Shown here: positions 9,613 through 17,700 of the stretch, in pieces | Numbering within the stretch: position 1 is the first letter of the stretch | Layout: every line of letters starts with the position of its first letter | Source of the DNA: Neobacillus novalis NBRC 102450 | Lineage (GTDB): Bacteria > Bacillota > Bacilli > Bacillales > Cytobacillaceae | Length of the DNA: 63,355 nucleotides | Direction: 5' to 3' | NCBI RefSeq assembly: GCF_001591805.1 | Contig: NZ_BCVP01000033.1 | Coordinates: 1-63,355, forward strand | Notes under the pieces: generated by a model | The model's database searches: none | Told to the model about the DNA's origin: nothing | The model's input: only the letters and a program-made list of their open reading frames with translations | Translations under genes and position numbers: made by a program

Positions 9613-9645
9613 AAGAAGATTTCCCACTTAGGACATCTTCTTTTT
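9613..9645 (+). terminator. Terminator after the propeptide relic
   Basis: AAGAAGAT (9613-9620) pairs with ATCTTCTT (9635-9642) and is followed by further T. It closes the relic and isolates the TasA/CalY leader that follows. Confidence 0.65.
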
Positions 9646-9799
9646 AATAAATATGCTAGTAGTCCCAATAATAATTTCAATAATGATAGGATAAAAGGTT
9701 TGAATTTGCATTTTTCAGAAAATGGAGAAAAAAGGAGAAATAATTCGATAATCGGAGGAAAAGGTACTTTTTAGAGTATAAACAGCCATATTTGCAAGT

Positions 9800-9980
9800 T
9801 TGAAATCATAGTAATCTAGTTTATACTAAAATTAATTGTTCTTCATTGAGAATTAATATGACCTCAATTAGGAATAATTGAAGTATGTGTCTAATACCAG
9901 ATTAGTAACTAGTTAGTTTCCTACTAAAGTTACAATCTACCCTTAATTAAAAAGTGAGGTGAGTTATTGTACTAAAGAAC
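9800..9980 (+). promoter_or_regulatory. Promoter and SinR-like boxes upstream of TasA/CalY gene
   Basis: TTGAAA (9800-9805), a 16-base spacer and TATACT (9822-9827) form a sigma-A-like promoter. A GTTCTTC box (9838-9844) sits 10 bases after the -10, the same place as in the leader of the protease at 1802. A second box in reverse orientation, AAAGAAC, lies at 9974-9980. The leader of about 230 bases is non-coding; the whole 9566-10061 gap holds no gene. Position and sequence fit a SinR-type repressor binding site, as known for the tapA-sipW-tasA operon of B. subtilis. Regulation itself is inferred. Confidence 0.5.
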
Positions 9981-10061
9981 TAAAGTTTTTGGGATCGACT
10001 CATTGATCATCAGGGATGGCGGAAATATTTTTAAAGGAAAAGATGAAGGGGAGGAAATAAA

Positions 10062-10655
10062 GTGGGTATTAAGAAAAAATTTGGTTTAGGCTTAGCCTCG
10101 GCAGCACTAGGACTATCATTAATCGGTGGGGGTACATATGCATTCTTCAGTGATACAGAAGTAACGCATAATACATTTGCTGCAGGCACATTGGATTTAT
10201 CTGTTGATCCTGGTGTGATTGTTAACCTTAAGGATCTTAAACCTGGCGATACGATGATGCGTGATTTCAAATTAGCCAATAATGGCTCCTTGAAAATCAA
10301 AGACGTAAAATTAAAGACGGAATATTCTGTTGTTGATGCCAAAGGTAATAACGGCGCGGAAGATTTCGGGAAACACATTATGGTGAGATTCTTATGGAAT
10401 TGGGACAAAGAAAATGAACCTATTTTTGAAACGACACTGGCAGATTTAAAAGCAATGAGCCCAGATCTTGTTCAGAAGACCATTTTAGATCCATTTTTTA
10501 AGAAAAATAGTGGACTTGAACCTGGTGCAGTCAATGACCTATGGGTACAGTTTGACTTCTTAGATAATGGCCAGGATCAAAACGTGTTCCAAGGTGATAC
10601 GCTTAAACTTGATTGGACATTTAACGCATCACAAACGGCTGGAGAAGCTAGGTAA
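10062..10655 (+). CDS. TasA/CalY (camelysin) family SipW-dependent matrix fibre protein
   Basis: The 197-residue protein starts at GTG 10062 after GGGGAGGAA. The N-terminus has a basic n-region (GIKKKFG), a hydrophobic core and the SipW-type cleavage region GGGTYA/FFSDTE (cut expected after residue 27). The mature part shows the family pattern NTFAAGTLDLSVDP, then NNGSLKIKDVKL and the final KLDWTFNA. TasA forms the amyloid-like fibres of the biofilm matrix. CalY/camelysin is the B. cereus relative and has been described as a casein-cleaving surface protein. The sequence cannot separate TasA from CalY. The matching signal peptidase sipW is at 15186 and a TapA-like partner at 14427. Four intervening kilobases are two secreted M4 proteases, an arrangement not seen in B. 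subtilis. Confidence 0.85.
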   Translation: MGIKKKFGLGLASAALGLSLIGGGTYAFFSDTEVTHNTFAAGTLDLSVDPGVIVNLKDLKPGDTMMRDFKLANNGSLKIKDVKLKTEYSVVDAKGNNGAEDFGKHIMVRFLWNWDKENEPIFETTLADLKAMSPDLVQKTILDPFFKKNSGLEPGAVNDLWVQFDFLDNGQDQNVFQGDTLKLDWTFNASQTAGEAR

Positions 10656-10727
10656 TAATTCTTTAATTATAAACGGACTTAATTATTGCTAATTTAATAA
10701 AATAATATATTGTTTGGAGGTTGTTAT

Positions 10728-12338
10728 ATGAAATACAATAAGAAAGTTATTTCCTCTGCATTTGCTTTATCGATTGCACTTGGAACATTTGCAACAAGTG
10801 GTCTAGCTGCAAGTCCGCAGGAACCACATGTCAAGTATAATGCGGAGTATGGAACACCTTCCTTCATGGGTGAAACTTGGGCTCCAAAAACGAAAAAAGG
10901 GTTAAGTAAGAGGGATATTGCCTTTTCTTATCTTGAGGAAAATGGCAAAAAATTCAAACTAAAAGGTGACATGAATAAGAACTTTAAAGTAATTCAAGAG
11001 CAAGCCGATAATAAATTAGGAACCCATCATTTTAGATTTGTTGAGCAGTATAAAGGAATTCCAATTTTCGGATCTGATTCAACTTTAGCACTGGATAAAG
11101 ATAACAATGTTACATCCTTTTTCGGTGAGGTTGTACCAAATCTTGACGATAAAAATATCAATACAGAAACTGCTATTTCTGAATCTGAAGCAATCAAAAT
11201 AGCAAATGCAGGTATTGAAAAGAAAATTGGCAAGGTTGACCAATATGATGGTGACTTTGATGTTGAACAGTTTATCTATGAACATGATGGTGCTTTCTAT
11301 AACACATATCTAGTAAAAGTTTCTACTGTTGAACCTAAGGTTGGTTATTGGCATTATTTCATTGATGCAACGAACGGAAATATTGTTGATCGATATAATG
11401 CCTCTGATGAAGTCATCGCATTTGGAAACGGAGTGTTTAACGACAAGCAGATGTTTGAAGCCCAATTCATTGACGGAGTATATGGACTCAATGATACGAC
11501 AAGAGGAAAAGGGATCGTCACCAATGACGCAAAGAACGCTAACAAAATGGTAACTAGCATAAGTAAAATGTTTACAGATGGGGCAGCAGTAAATGCCCAT
11601 ACATTTGCACAAAAGACATACGACTATTATCTAAAGACCTTTGATCGTAATTCAGTCGATGATAAAGGATTTAAATTAGTCTCTGCTGTCCACGTAAATA
11701 ACAACTGGAATAATGCCTCCTGGAACGGAAGACAAATGTCATACGGTGATGGGGATGGTGTGAACTATTACAATTTTGCCAGCGGATTAGACGTTGCTGC
11801 GCATGAGTTGACTCATGGAGTAACGGAGCATTCAGCCAATTTAATCTATTCATATGAGTCCGGTGCTCTAAACGAATCTATGTCTGATATCTTTGCTAAA
11901 ATGGTTGACAGAGATCCAGAATGGCTAATTGGAGAGAAGCTTATTAAATCTGGACCTAATAGAGCACTTCGTTCTATGAGTAATCCGGCTGAAATTATCG
12001 ACACTAGAACTGAAAGCGGTTACTCACCAGACCATTGGAGCAAGCGCTATATTGGCACATTAGACAGTGGCGGCGTTCATATCAACAGCAGTATTAATAA
12101 TAAAGCTGCTTACCTGATTTCGGATGGCGGGACCCATTACGGTGTTACAGTGACTGGGGTAGGGCGTGACGCAACAGAACAAATCTATTACCGTGCCCTT
12201 ACAAAATATTTAACAAAAAGCTCTAACTTCTCTATGATGAGATCAGCAGCCATTCAAGCGGCAACGGACCTATATGGAGCTAGTTCCAAAGAAGTTAAAG
12301 CTGTTCAACAAGCGTACACTGCTGTAGGTGTTTTATAA
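10728..12338 (+). CDS. Secreted thermolysin-like neutral protease (M4 family)
   Basis: The 536-residue preproenzyme starts at ATG 10728, 7 bases after TTTGGAGG. An upstream in-frame ATG at 10710 lies before this site and is unlikely. It has a Sec signal peptide (about 1-26), FTP and PepSY propeptide, and an M4 domain with H359-E-L-T-H363 and E383, then GGVHINSS with the catalytic histidine. The length is the family norm. Zinc and calcium dependence are expected from the family. The M4 domain around the active site is nearly identical to the fusion protein at 1802, but this gene ends at AVGVL with no S15 domain. It follows the TasA/CalY gene by 72 bases with no terminator seen between them, so it may be co-transcribed with it. 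Confidence 0.92.
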   Translation: MKYNKKVISSAFALSIALGTFATSGLAASPQEPHVKYNAEYGTPSFMGETWAPKTKKGLSKRDIAFSYLEENGKKFKLKGDMNKNFKVIQEQADNKLGTHHFRFVEQYKGIPIFGSDSTLALDKDNNVTSFFGEVVPNLDDKNINTETAISESEAIKIANAGIEKKIGKVDQYDGDFDVEQFIYEHDGAFYNTYLVKVSTVEPKVGYWHYFIDATNGNIVDRYNASDEVIAFGNGVFNDKQMFEAQFIDGVYGLNDTTRGKGIVTNDAKNANKMVTSISKMFTDGAAVNAHTFAQKTYDYYLKTFDRNSVDDKGFKLVSAVHVNNNWNNASWNGRQMSYGDGDGVNYYNFASGLDVAAHELTHGVTEHSANLIYSYESGALNESMSDIFAKMVDRDPEWLIGEKLIKSGPNRALRSMSNPAEIIDTRTESGYSPDHWSKRYIGTLDSGGVHINSSINNKAAYLISDGGTHYGVTVTGVGRDATEQIYYRALTKYLTKSSNFSMMRSAAIQAATDLYGASSKEVKAVQQAYTAVGVL

Positions 12339-12352
12339 ATTTAAACAAAAGA

Positions 12353-12393
12353 AAGAGGGTGCCTCAAACTTAACCATTTGGGTCACCCTCTTA
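12353..12393 (+). terminator. Terminator between the two M4 genes
   Basis: AAGAGGGTG pairs with CACCCTCTT, extended inward by CAAA with TTTG, giving a long stem with a 10-base loop and a short T-rich tail. Confidence 0.65.
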
Positions 12394-12459
12394 TTTAAGA
12401 AAAAAATAGATTATTCCCTATAAGAAGTGTGCGAAATTTAATTTTGGAGGATTGGAAAC

Positions 12460-14073
12460 TTGAAATTTAATAAGAAAATGATGTCTTCTACTTTAGCCCT
12501 ATCCATTGCGTTTGGGACGTTTGTTACAGCTGGCTCAGCTGCAAGTTCTCAGGGATCGAAGATTCAGTATAGCGCTGAGCATGGTACTCCTTCATTTATT
12601 GGCGAAACTTGGGCACCGAAAACAAAAAAAGGATTAAGTAAAAGAGATATTGCCTTTTCATATCTTTCAGAGCATAGTCAAAAGTTTAAACTTAAAGGTG
12701 ATATGAAAAAACATTTTAAAGTAAAGGAAGAAAACGCTGATAAGGTAACAGGTACCTATCACTTTAGGCTTGTTGAAGAATACAAAGGAATACCTATATT
12801 TGGAAGTGAATCAACACTAGCTCTAGATAAAAATGATAATGTGACATCTTTTTTCGGTGAGGTCGTGCCAAATCTTGATGATAAAAATATCGATACAGTA
12901 GCTGCTATTTCCGAAAATGAAGCGATTAAAATTGCAAAAGCAGCCATTGAAAAGAAAATTGGCAAGGTAGAACAGTATGATGCGCCATTAAGTGCTGAAC
13001 AGTTTATCTATGAACACGAGGGTGCATACTATAATACTTATCTTGTTAAAGCCTCTACCACAAACCCTAAAGTAGGATATTGGCATTATTTCGTTGATGC
13101 GACAAACGGAAATGTTGTAGATCATTATAATGCAGCTCAAGAATTATTTGCCTTTGGGTCAGGCGTTCTTGGAACTAAACAGCTGCTGGATGTTCAATTT
13201 ATTGATGGATTATATCAGCTTCATGGTCTATCCAGAGGAAAAGGAATTATCACCTATGATCAATCAAGCGGCAAAAATATCCTTGTCACAAGCTTGTCTA
13301 AAGCTTTTCACGATGGAGCATCTGTAGATGCACATGCAAATGCCATGATCGTGTATGATTATTTCAAAAATACCTTTGAGCGTGATTCTGTTGATGATAA
13401 AGGTCAGGCATTAATCTCCGCTGTCCACGTTGGTGATAAATGGAATAATGCGTCGTGGAATGGAGTTCAAATGTCATATGGTGATGGTGATGGTGTTACA
13501 CGCGCATTTTATTCGGCGGCACTAGATGTAGCTGCACATGAGATGGCCCATGGTGTTACTCAACATACAGCCAATTTAACCTACCGAAATGAATCCGGAG
13601 CATTGAATGAATCCATGTCTGACATTTTTGGCGCAATGGTGGACAGAGATAACTGGCTAATCGGCGAGAACGTTGTAGTAAATAAAGATGAAAAAATCGC
13701 GATTCGTTCTATGAGTAATCCTGCTGAAATTGTTGATGTGAGAACAGAAAGCGGCTATTCTCCTGACCATTGGAGTAAAAGATATATCGGTACCTTAGAT
13801 AGCGGCGGAGTTCACATCAACAGCAGTATTAATAACAAGGCAGCATATCTAATATCTGATGGCGGAACCCATTATGGTGTAACCGTAAAGGGTGTTGGCC
13901 GGGAAGCAACAGAACAAATCTATTACCGTGCTCTATCGTTATATTTAACACAAAGTTCAAACTTTAAAATGATGAGGCAAGCTGCTATCCAAGCCGCCAC
14001 AGATTTATATGGAGCTAGCTCCAATGAAGTTAAAGCTGTCCAAGCCGCTTACACTGCGGTAGGAATTGATTAA
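12460..14073 (+). CDS. Secreted thermolysin-like neutral protease (M4 family), second copy
   Basis: The 537-residue preproenzyme starts at TTG 12460, 9 bases after TTTTGGAGG. Layout is signal peptide, FTP, PepSY and M4 domain. Zinc ligands are H360-E-M-A-H364 and E384, and the GGVHINSS block carries the catalytic histidine. It is the most diverged of the four M4 domains: the region after the propeptide reads VLGTKQLLDVQFIDGLYQL instead of the shared VFxDKQMFEAQFIDGVYGL, so substrate preference may differ. Like its neighbour it ends at AVGI with no S15 part. It has its own terminator downstream and one upstream, so it is probably transcribed on its own or by read-through. Confidence 0.92.
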   Translation: MKFNKKMMSSTLALSIAFGTFVTAGSAASSQGSKIQYSAEHGTPSFIGETWAPKTKKGLSKRDIAFSYLSEHSQKFKLKGDMKKHFKVKEENADKVTGTYHFRLVEEYKGIPIFGSESTLALDKNDNVTSFFGEVVPNLDDKNIDTVAAISENEAIKIAKAAIEKKIGKVEQYDAPLSAEQFIYEHEGAYYNTYLVKASTTNPKVGYWHYFVDATNGNVVDHYNAAQELFAFGSGVLGTKQLLDVQFIDGLYQLHGLSRGKGIITYDQSSGKNILVTSLSKAFHDGASVDAHANAMIVYDYFKNTFERDSVDDKGQALISAVHVGDKWNNASWNGVQMSYGDGDGVTRAFYSAALDVAAHEMAHGVTQHTANLTYRNESGALNESMSDIFGAMVDRDNWLIGENVVVNKDEKIAIRSMSNPAEIVDVRTESGYSPDHWSKRYIGTLDSGGVHINSSINNKAAYLISDGGTHYGVTVKGVGREATEQIYYRALSLYLTQSSNFKMMRQAAIQAATDLYGASSNEVKAVQAAYTAVGID

Positions 14074-14083
14074 TATTTAGCTG

Positions 14084-14113
14084 GGTGTCCTTGGAATTTT
14101 TGGACACCTTCTT
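14084..14113 (+). terminator. Terminator after second M4 gene
   Basis: GGTGTCC (14084-14090) pairs with GGACACC (14102-14108) around an 11-base loop, followed by ttctt. The gap 14114-14426 holds no gene; it is AT-rich leader DNA of the tapA-like gene. Confidence 0.65.
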
Positions 14114-14301
14114 CTATCACAGTTCTAATATGGACGATAAAGCTAGGGATATAATCCCATCGTATAACTTGAACATGGGAAAAAGAGATTCATTACATAG
14201 AAGTATTTTTACTATTTAGTGAAATGATAAATTAATAGAAAATCCTAAATATTAAGAAAAACGGAGTATATTCAAGAAAACGAACGAAAACGATAGTTTA
14301 T

Positions 14302-14308
14302 AAAGAAC
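14302..14308 (-). promoter_or_regulatory. SinR-like box in the tapA-like leader
   Basis: AAAGAAC at 14302-14308 is the reverse complement of GTTCTTT. Its flank (TTTATAAAGAAC) mirrors the GTTCTTTATAAA at 1634-1645 upstream of the first protease gene. This makes a third leader of the locus with the box. A single short motif is weak evidence on its own; its recurrence at three promoters of the locus is what supports it. Confidence 0.35.
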
Positions 14309-14426
14309 AAATGGATGAATTTGAACTTTTCCAAAATAATACCGATGAAATAAACTAAGATTAAATGTTCATTATATAAAATAATAACAATTAGAGAAAA
14401 AACGAAGTCCGTGAGGAGGGGTTAAG

Positions 14427-15089
14427 ATACTATACAGAACATTAGGAGCATTTAGGAGGAAAAGAAATTCAACATGGATAGTTGTTAAACTGTTAGCCGG
14501 ATTCTATTTATTTTTGTGGGCCATTGTCCCTATTACTGGTAAGACGAATGCTTCTTTTTCTCATACTAGTACTGTAAGTGGAGTAATGCAGGCAGGAACA
14601 TGGGAGAGTCAAGACAATTCAGGTTGTTCAGATAATCACGGTCATGGGGATTGTAGTAAATTAAAGTTTACAGGTGAAAGATTTGATGGTCAAAAAATAT
14701 ATGTATCCCTCAAGAACTCAGGAGCCGATATGAAAACAAGCGGGAAATATGAGATTTATTTTATTGAAGAGAGTAACCCGAAAAATGGAAGCAAGATTTC
14801 AGAAACTCTACCATTTAAGCCGATTTTTAAAGATCAAGAACTATTATTATCTTTTACACCAACTAAAAGTGGATTCTACATGTTTAAGATGATTGACGAA
14901 GATCATCCAGGAAAGGGTGTGCATGAACTCTGGAGTGGGAAAATTGAAGTCCGTACAAAAGACAAGATAAATTCTTTAAATGAGATCCATGAGAACAGTA
15001 ACACTGAAAAACAGGAAAAAACAAACATTTCGATAGAATATAATTCTGAATCTAGGAAAGTCCAAAATGAGTTCCTAAAGAAAGTGTAG
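14427..15089 (+). CDS. tapA: TapA-like amyloid-fibre anchoring/assembly protein, apparent AUA start
   Basis: The reading frame is open from the TGA at 14412 to 15089. No ATG, GTG or TTG is in frame before 14514, which is inside the membrane segment and has no ribosome site. AGGAGG at 14414-14419 stands 7 bases before an in-frame ATA at 14427. Starting there gives about 220 residues: a basic n-region (YRTLGAFRRKRN), a hydrophobic stretch (WIVVKLLAGFYLFLWAIV), a SipW-type region (NASFSHTSTVSGVMQAGTW) and a beta-rich domain with SGFYMFKMIDEDHPG, then a charged tail. This matches TapA/YqxM, which in B. subtilis helps TasA fibres assemble and lies next to sipW. Here sipW starts 97 bases downstream. 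The non-canonical start would predict weak translation. Confidence 0.75.
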   Translation: MLYRTLGAFRRKRNSTWIVVKLLAGFYLFLWAIVPITGKTNASFSHTSTVSGVMQAGTWESQDNSGCSDNHGHGDCSKLKFTGERFDGQKIYVSLKNSGADMKTSGKYEIYFIEESNPKNGSKISETLPFKPIFKDQELLLSFTPTKSGFYMFKMIDEDHPGKGVHELWSGKIEVRTKDKINSLNEIHENSNTEKQEKTNISIEYNSESRKVQNEFLKKV

Positions 15090-15185
15090 ATAAAGAAGAA
15101 AATACTTAAAGTTTTTATTAGAGGAAAGTGAGGAACCTACTTATTGGTTATTCATTTATAAATTATGAAAAGGCAGGTGAAAAGT

Positions 15186-15764
15186 ATGAAAAAGATTTTG
15201 AAAGTAATTAGCAACTTAATTACATTAGTTTTATTCTTAAATTTAATCCTTATGGCTTTTCTTGTAATCTCCTCAAAGGCATCTAAAGGAGAGACCCAGC
15301 TCTTTGGATATCAGCTTAAATCCGTCTTATCCGGTTCAATGGAACCGACCTTTCTAACCGGGTCTATAATTGGGGTAAAACCACTAAACTCGGAAGCAAG
15401 AAGCAAGCTTAAAAAAGATGATATTATTACATTCAAAACAAATGAAGGAATTCTAGTAACTCATAGAATTATTGGGGTTACAGAAAGCGGACAAAATATT
15501 CTTTATGTAACCAAAGGTGATAACAATAATGCTTCTGATCAGGATCCAGTTTTATCTGATAATGTTGTTGCTATCTATTCCGGATTTACTATGCCTTATA
15601 TTGGATACTTCATTAACTTTGCTCAATCAAAAGAAGGCACTGCCCTCTTGCTCGTTGGCCCAGGTATTTTGCTACTAGGTTATGCAGCTTTTATTATTTA
15701 CCGCGGACTAAAAGAACTTGATGTAAAAACCAAAAATTTGGAAAAGAAAGAGGATGTAGTTTAG
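15186..15764 (+). CDS. sipW: Signal peptidase I of the ER type, SipW
   Basis: The 192-residue membrane protease starts best at ATG 15186, 7 bases after AGGCAGGTG; an ATG at 15165 lies before the site. One N-terminal membrane segment (about 8-30) precedes the S26B catalytic region: nucleophile S51 in SGSMEPTF, H93 in VTHRI in place of the lysine of bacterial enzymes, and D112/D118 in GDNNNASD. A second hydrophobic segment lies near 152-175. SipW removes the signal peptides of TasA/CalY and TapA, both encoded in this locus. It is the last plus-strand gene before a bidirectional terminator shared with the opposite prsA. Confidence 0.92.
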   Translation: MKKILKVISNLITLVLFLNLILMAFLVISSKASKGETQLFGYQLKSVLSGSMEPTFLTGSIIGVKPLNSEARSKLKKDDIITFKTNEGILVTHRIIGVTESGQNILYVTKGDNNNASDQDPVLSDNVVAIYSGFTMPYIGYFINFAQSKEGTALLLVGPGILLLGYAAFIIYRGLKELDVKTKNLEKKEDVV

Positions 15765-15870
15765 TTTCAATGAAAATCATTTATTATTGTAGGGGAACAA
15801 CTAAGTGAAGGGATAAATATATAGAGCAAAAGAAGATAGAGGGATGAACAATCTGGACATTTGGAGTTAT

Positions 15871-15902
15871 AAGAGGCACATTACGATGTAATGTGCCTCT
15901 TT
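15871..15902. terminator. Bidirectional terminator between sipW and the second prsA
   Basis: AAGAGGCACATTAC (15871-15884) pairs perfectly with GTAATGTGCCTCTT (15888-15901) around the 3-base loop GAT. A-rich and T-rich flanks fit termination from both converging genes. Confidence 0.85.
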
Positions 15903-15925
15903 AAAATATACTATTATTTCGATTT

Positions 15926-16813
15926 TTATTTTTTCGTAGTTTCTTTTTCAGAATCCTTCTTTAAAAGCGCATCGAAGGTTTTCTTTAAATCATTATCCTT
16001 TACATTTATATTTGATTTTTTTAAAACTTTACTAATGACCTCACTTGGGTTTCCGTGTTCTAATACATATTTTTTCTCAAGCTCTTTTTTTACTTCTTCA
16101 AAAGATTCTTTTTCTTTTTTATCCGTTAACTGAATAATATGCCATCCATGAATAGTTTGAACCGGGTCACTAATTTCATTCTTTTTTAATTTATATGCTA
16201 CTTTTTCGAATTCAGGAACCATGTCACCTGCTCTAAACCAACCTAAGTCTCCGCCCCAAACAGCAGTTGGGTCGTCGTTTGAATATTCTTGGGCTAATTT
16301 TTCGAATGAACCGCCATTATCAAGTTTCGTTTTAACTTCCTTTGCGGTCTCTTCATCTGGAACTAAAATATGGCTGGCTCTAATTTGTGGCTGCCAGTCT
16401 TCATAGTATTTTTTTAAGTCTTCATCTGATATTTTTAAATCCTTCTTAGCAGCCTGTTCCATTAGGAGACTCAATTTTATTCCTTTTTTATAGTTTTCAA
16501 ATGTTTTATATTGGCTTTGTTGAATTGCCTGCTCGAACTGATCTCCCATCTTTTCTTTATCTTTATTAATAGCATCATTTACTTCTTTGTCACTTACTTT
16601 AAAATCTTTAGAAAGAATTTTGGTTAAAACAATTGATTGAAGTGCTTCTCCTACTTGATCGCCATAACCAGCTTTTAATTCAGCTAATAAGTCTTCTTCT
16701 GTTACACTACCAACTTTTGTTTCGGCAACAATTTTCCCGGTTGGAGTACTACTACAGCCGGAAAAAGTTAACAATCCGGCAGCCATTGACATAACAAGAA
16801 TTGTTTTTTTCAT
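15926..16813 (-). CDS. prsA: PrsA-like foldase lipoprotein (second copy)
   Basis: The 295-residue protein has a lipoprotein signal (MKKTILVMSMAAG, then FSGC with Cys20), a SurA/PrsA-like N-region and a parvulin domain at about 150-240 (IRASHILVPDEE, GGDLGWF, HGWHIIQLTD), with a lysine-rich C-terminus (KKDSEKETTKK). It is closer in pattern to housekeeping PrsA than the copy at 472. PrsA folds secreted proteins on the trans side of the membrane and is a known limit on export of proteases and amylases. The gene converges on sipW and shares its terminator, so it belongs to the secreted-protein island by position but has a separate promoter. Confidence 0.88.
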   Translation of the reverse strand: MKKTILVMSMAAGLLTFSGCSSTPTGKIVAETKVGSVTEEDLLAELKAGYGDQVGEALQSIVLTKILSKDFKVSDKEVNDAINKDKEKMGDQFEQAIQQSQYKTFENYKKGIKLSLLMEQAAKKDLKISDEDLKKYYEDWQPQIRASHILVPDEETAKEVKTKLDNGGSFEKLAQEYSNDDPTAVWGGDLGWFRAGDMVPEFEKVAYKLKKNEISDPVQTIHGWHIIQLTDKKEKESFEEVKKELEKKYVLEHGNPSEVISKVLKKSNINVKDNDLKKTFDALLKKDSEKETTKK

Positions 16814-17143
16814 ATAAATAATGCACCTCTCTACTGATTTACTCTAGTTTTTTTTGTATATAACTACTGTATCATAAAACGAACGATTGTAAAACAAATA
16901 TTAACAATATTAGAAATTTTATATTATTTTTAGATGTTTTTTTAAAATAAAAGGGGGAATTTGTCTTAGGGTGAAATTTATTGTATGTTATTAAGAATAT
17001 TAAAAATAACCTGTATTCCGGAAATTATACTTAAACATTTTCAGTTTTAAAGGGGAGTATTGTCTTGTCAAAAATGTTGATAAGGAATAAACTCAAATAA
17101 TAATATAAATAGAGATTGCTTTTCTTTCGGGAGTGGGAATGCG

Positions 17144-17680
17144 TTGGAAAATAAATGTAAAAATAATATACTATTAATAGGGTTTATGGGTGTTGGGAAG
17201 ACAACGATTGGGAAACTTCTAGCCCAAAAATTAAATCGTAAATTTATTGATATTGATGAAGAAATTGAAAGAGAATTCGATATGCCCGTATCACAGATTT
17301 TTAAAAACATTGGTGAAAAGGCATTTAGAGAAAGAGAAAAAGAATTAATAACAAGCCTAACCGAAAAGCAGCTTAAGATTATTTCTGTAGGTGGCGGCGC
17401 TTTTTTACAGCAAGAAATCAGACAGCTGTGTTTAGCATCTTCCATTGTTATTTTCCTTGATCTATCCTTTGAGGGTTGGAAGGACAGAATAGATTTAATT
17501 ATTGTCAGCCGCCCTGTGTTACATGGAAAGTCAATCGAGGAAATGGAAAAGCTTTTTTATTACAGACAAGAAATTTATGCTAATCACCACCTGAAGATCA
17601 CATCTGACAACAAGGATGCAGAGGAAATAGCTGATGAGATTGTACGTAAATTAATAGTGGATTTTGATATTTTCGTGTAA
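17144..17680 (+). CDS. aroK: Shikimate kinase
   Basis: The 178-residue enzyme phosphorylates shikimate with ATP in aromatic amino-acid synthesis. Walker A GFMGVGKTT is near residue 13. The shikimate-binding block has DIDEEIE and GEKAFREREKE, and GGGAF is the Walker-B-like loop. RPVL is the lid region. The start is TTG 17144 with GGGAGTGGG about 9 bases upstream. A candidate promoter lies at 17077-17106 (TTGATA, 18 bases, TAATAT). aroD follows 20 bases later, so the two form a small shikimate operon. The 16814-17143 gap holds only divergent leader DNA for prsA and aroK. Confidence 0.9.
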   Translation: MENKCKNNILLIGFMGVGKTTIGKLLAQKLNRKFIDIDEEIEREFDMPVSQIFKNIGEKAFREREKELITSLTEKQLKIISVGGGAFLQQEIRQLCLASSIVIFLDLSFEGWKDRIDLIIVSRPVLHGKSIEEMEKLFYYRQEIYANHHLKITSDNKDAEEIADEIVRKLIVDFDIFV

Positions 17681-17700
17681 TTTAGAAGGTGAGGAAGTTA

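Noticed and set aside
14514..15089. TTG 14514 as the start of the tapA-like gene
   Set aside because: It falls inside the hydrophobic segment, has no ribosome site, and would remove the basic n-region needed for export.
15891..16133. Plus-strand open frame of 80 codons opposite prsA
   Set aside because: It is antisense to the lysine-rich end of prsA, is almost only Phe and Ser, begins in a terminator and has no ribosome site.
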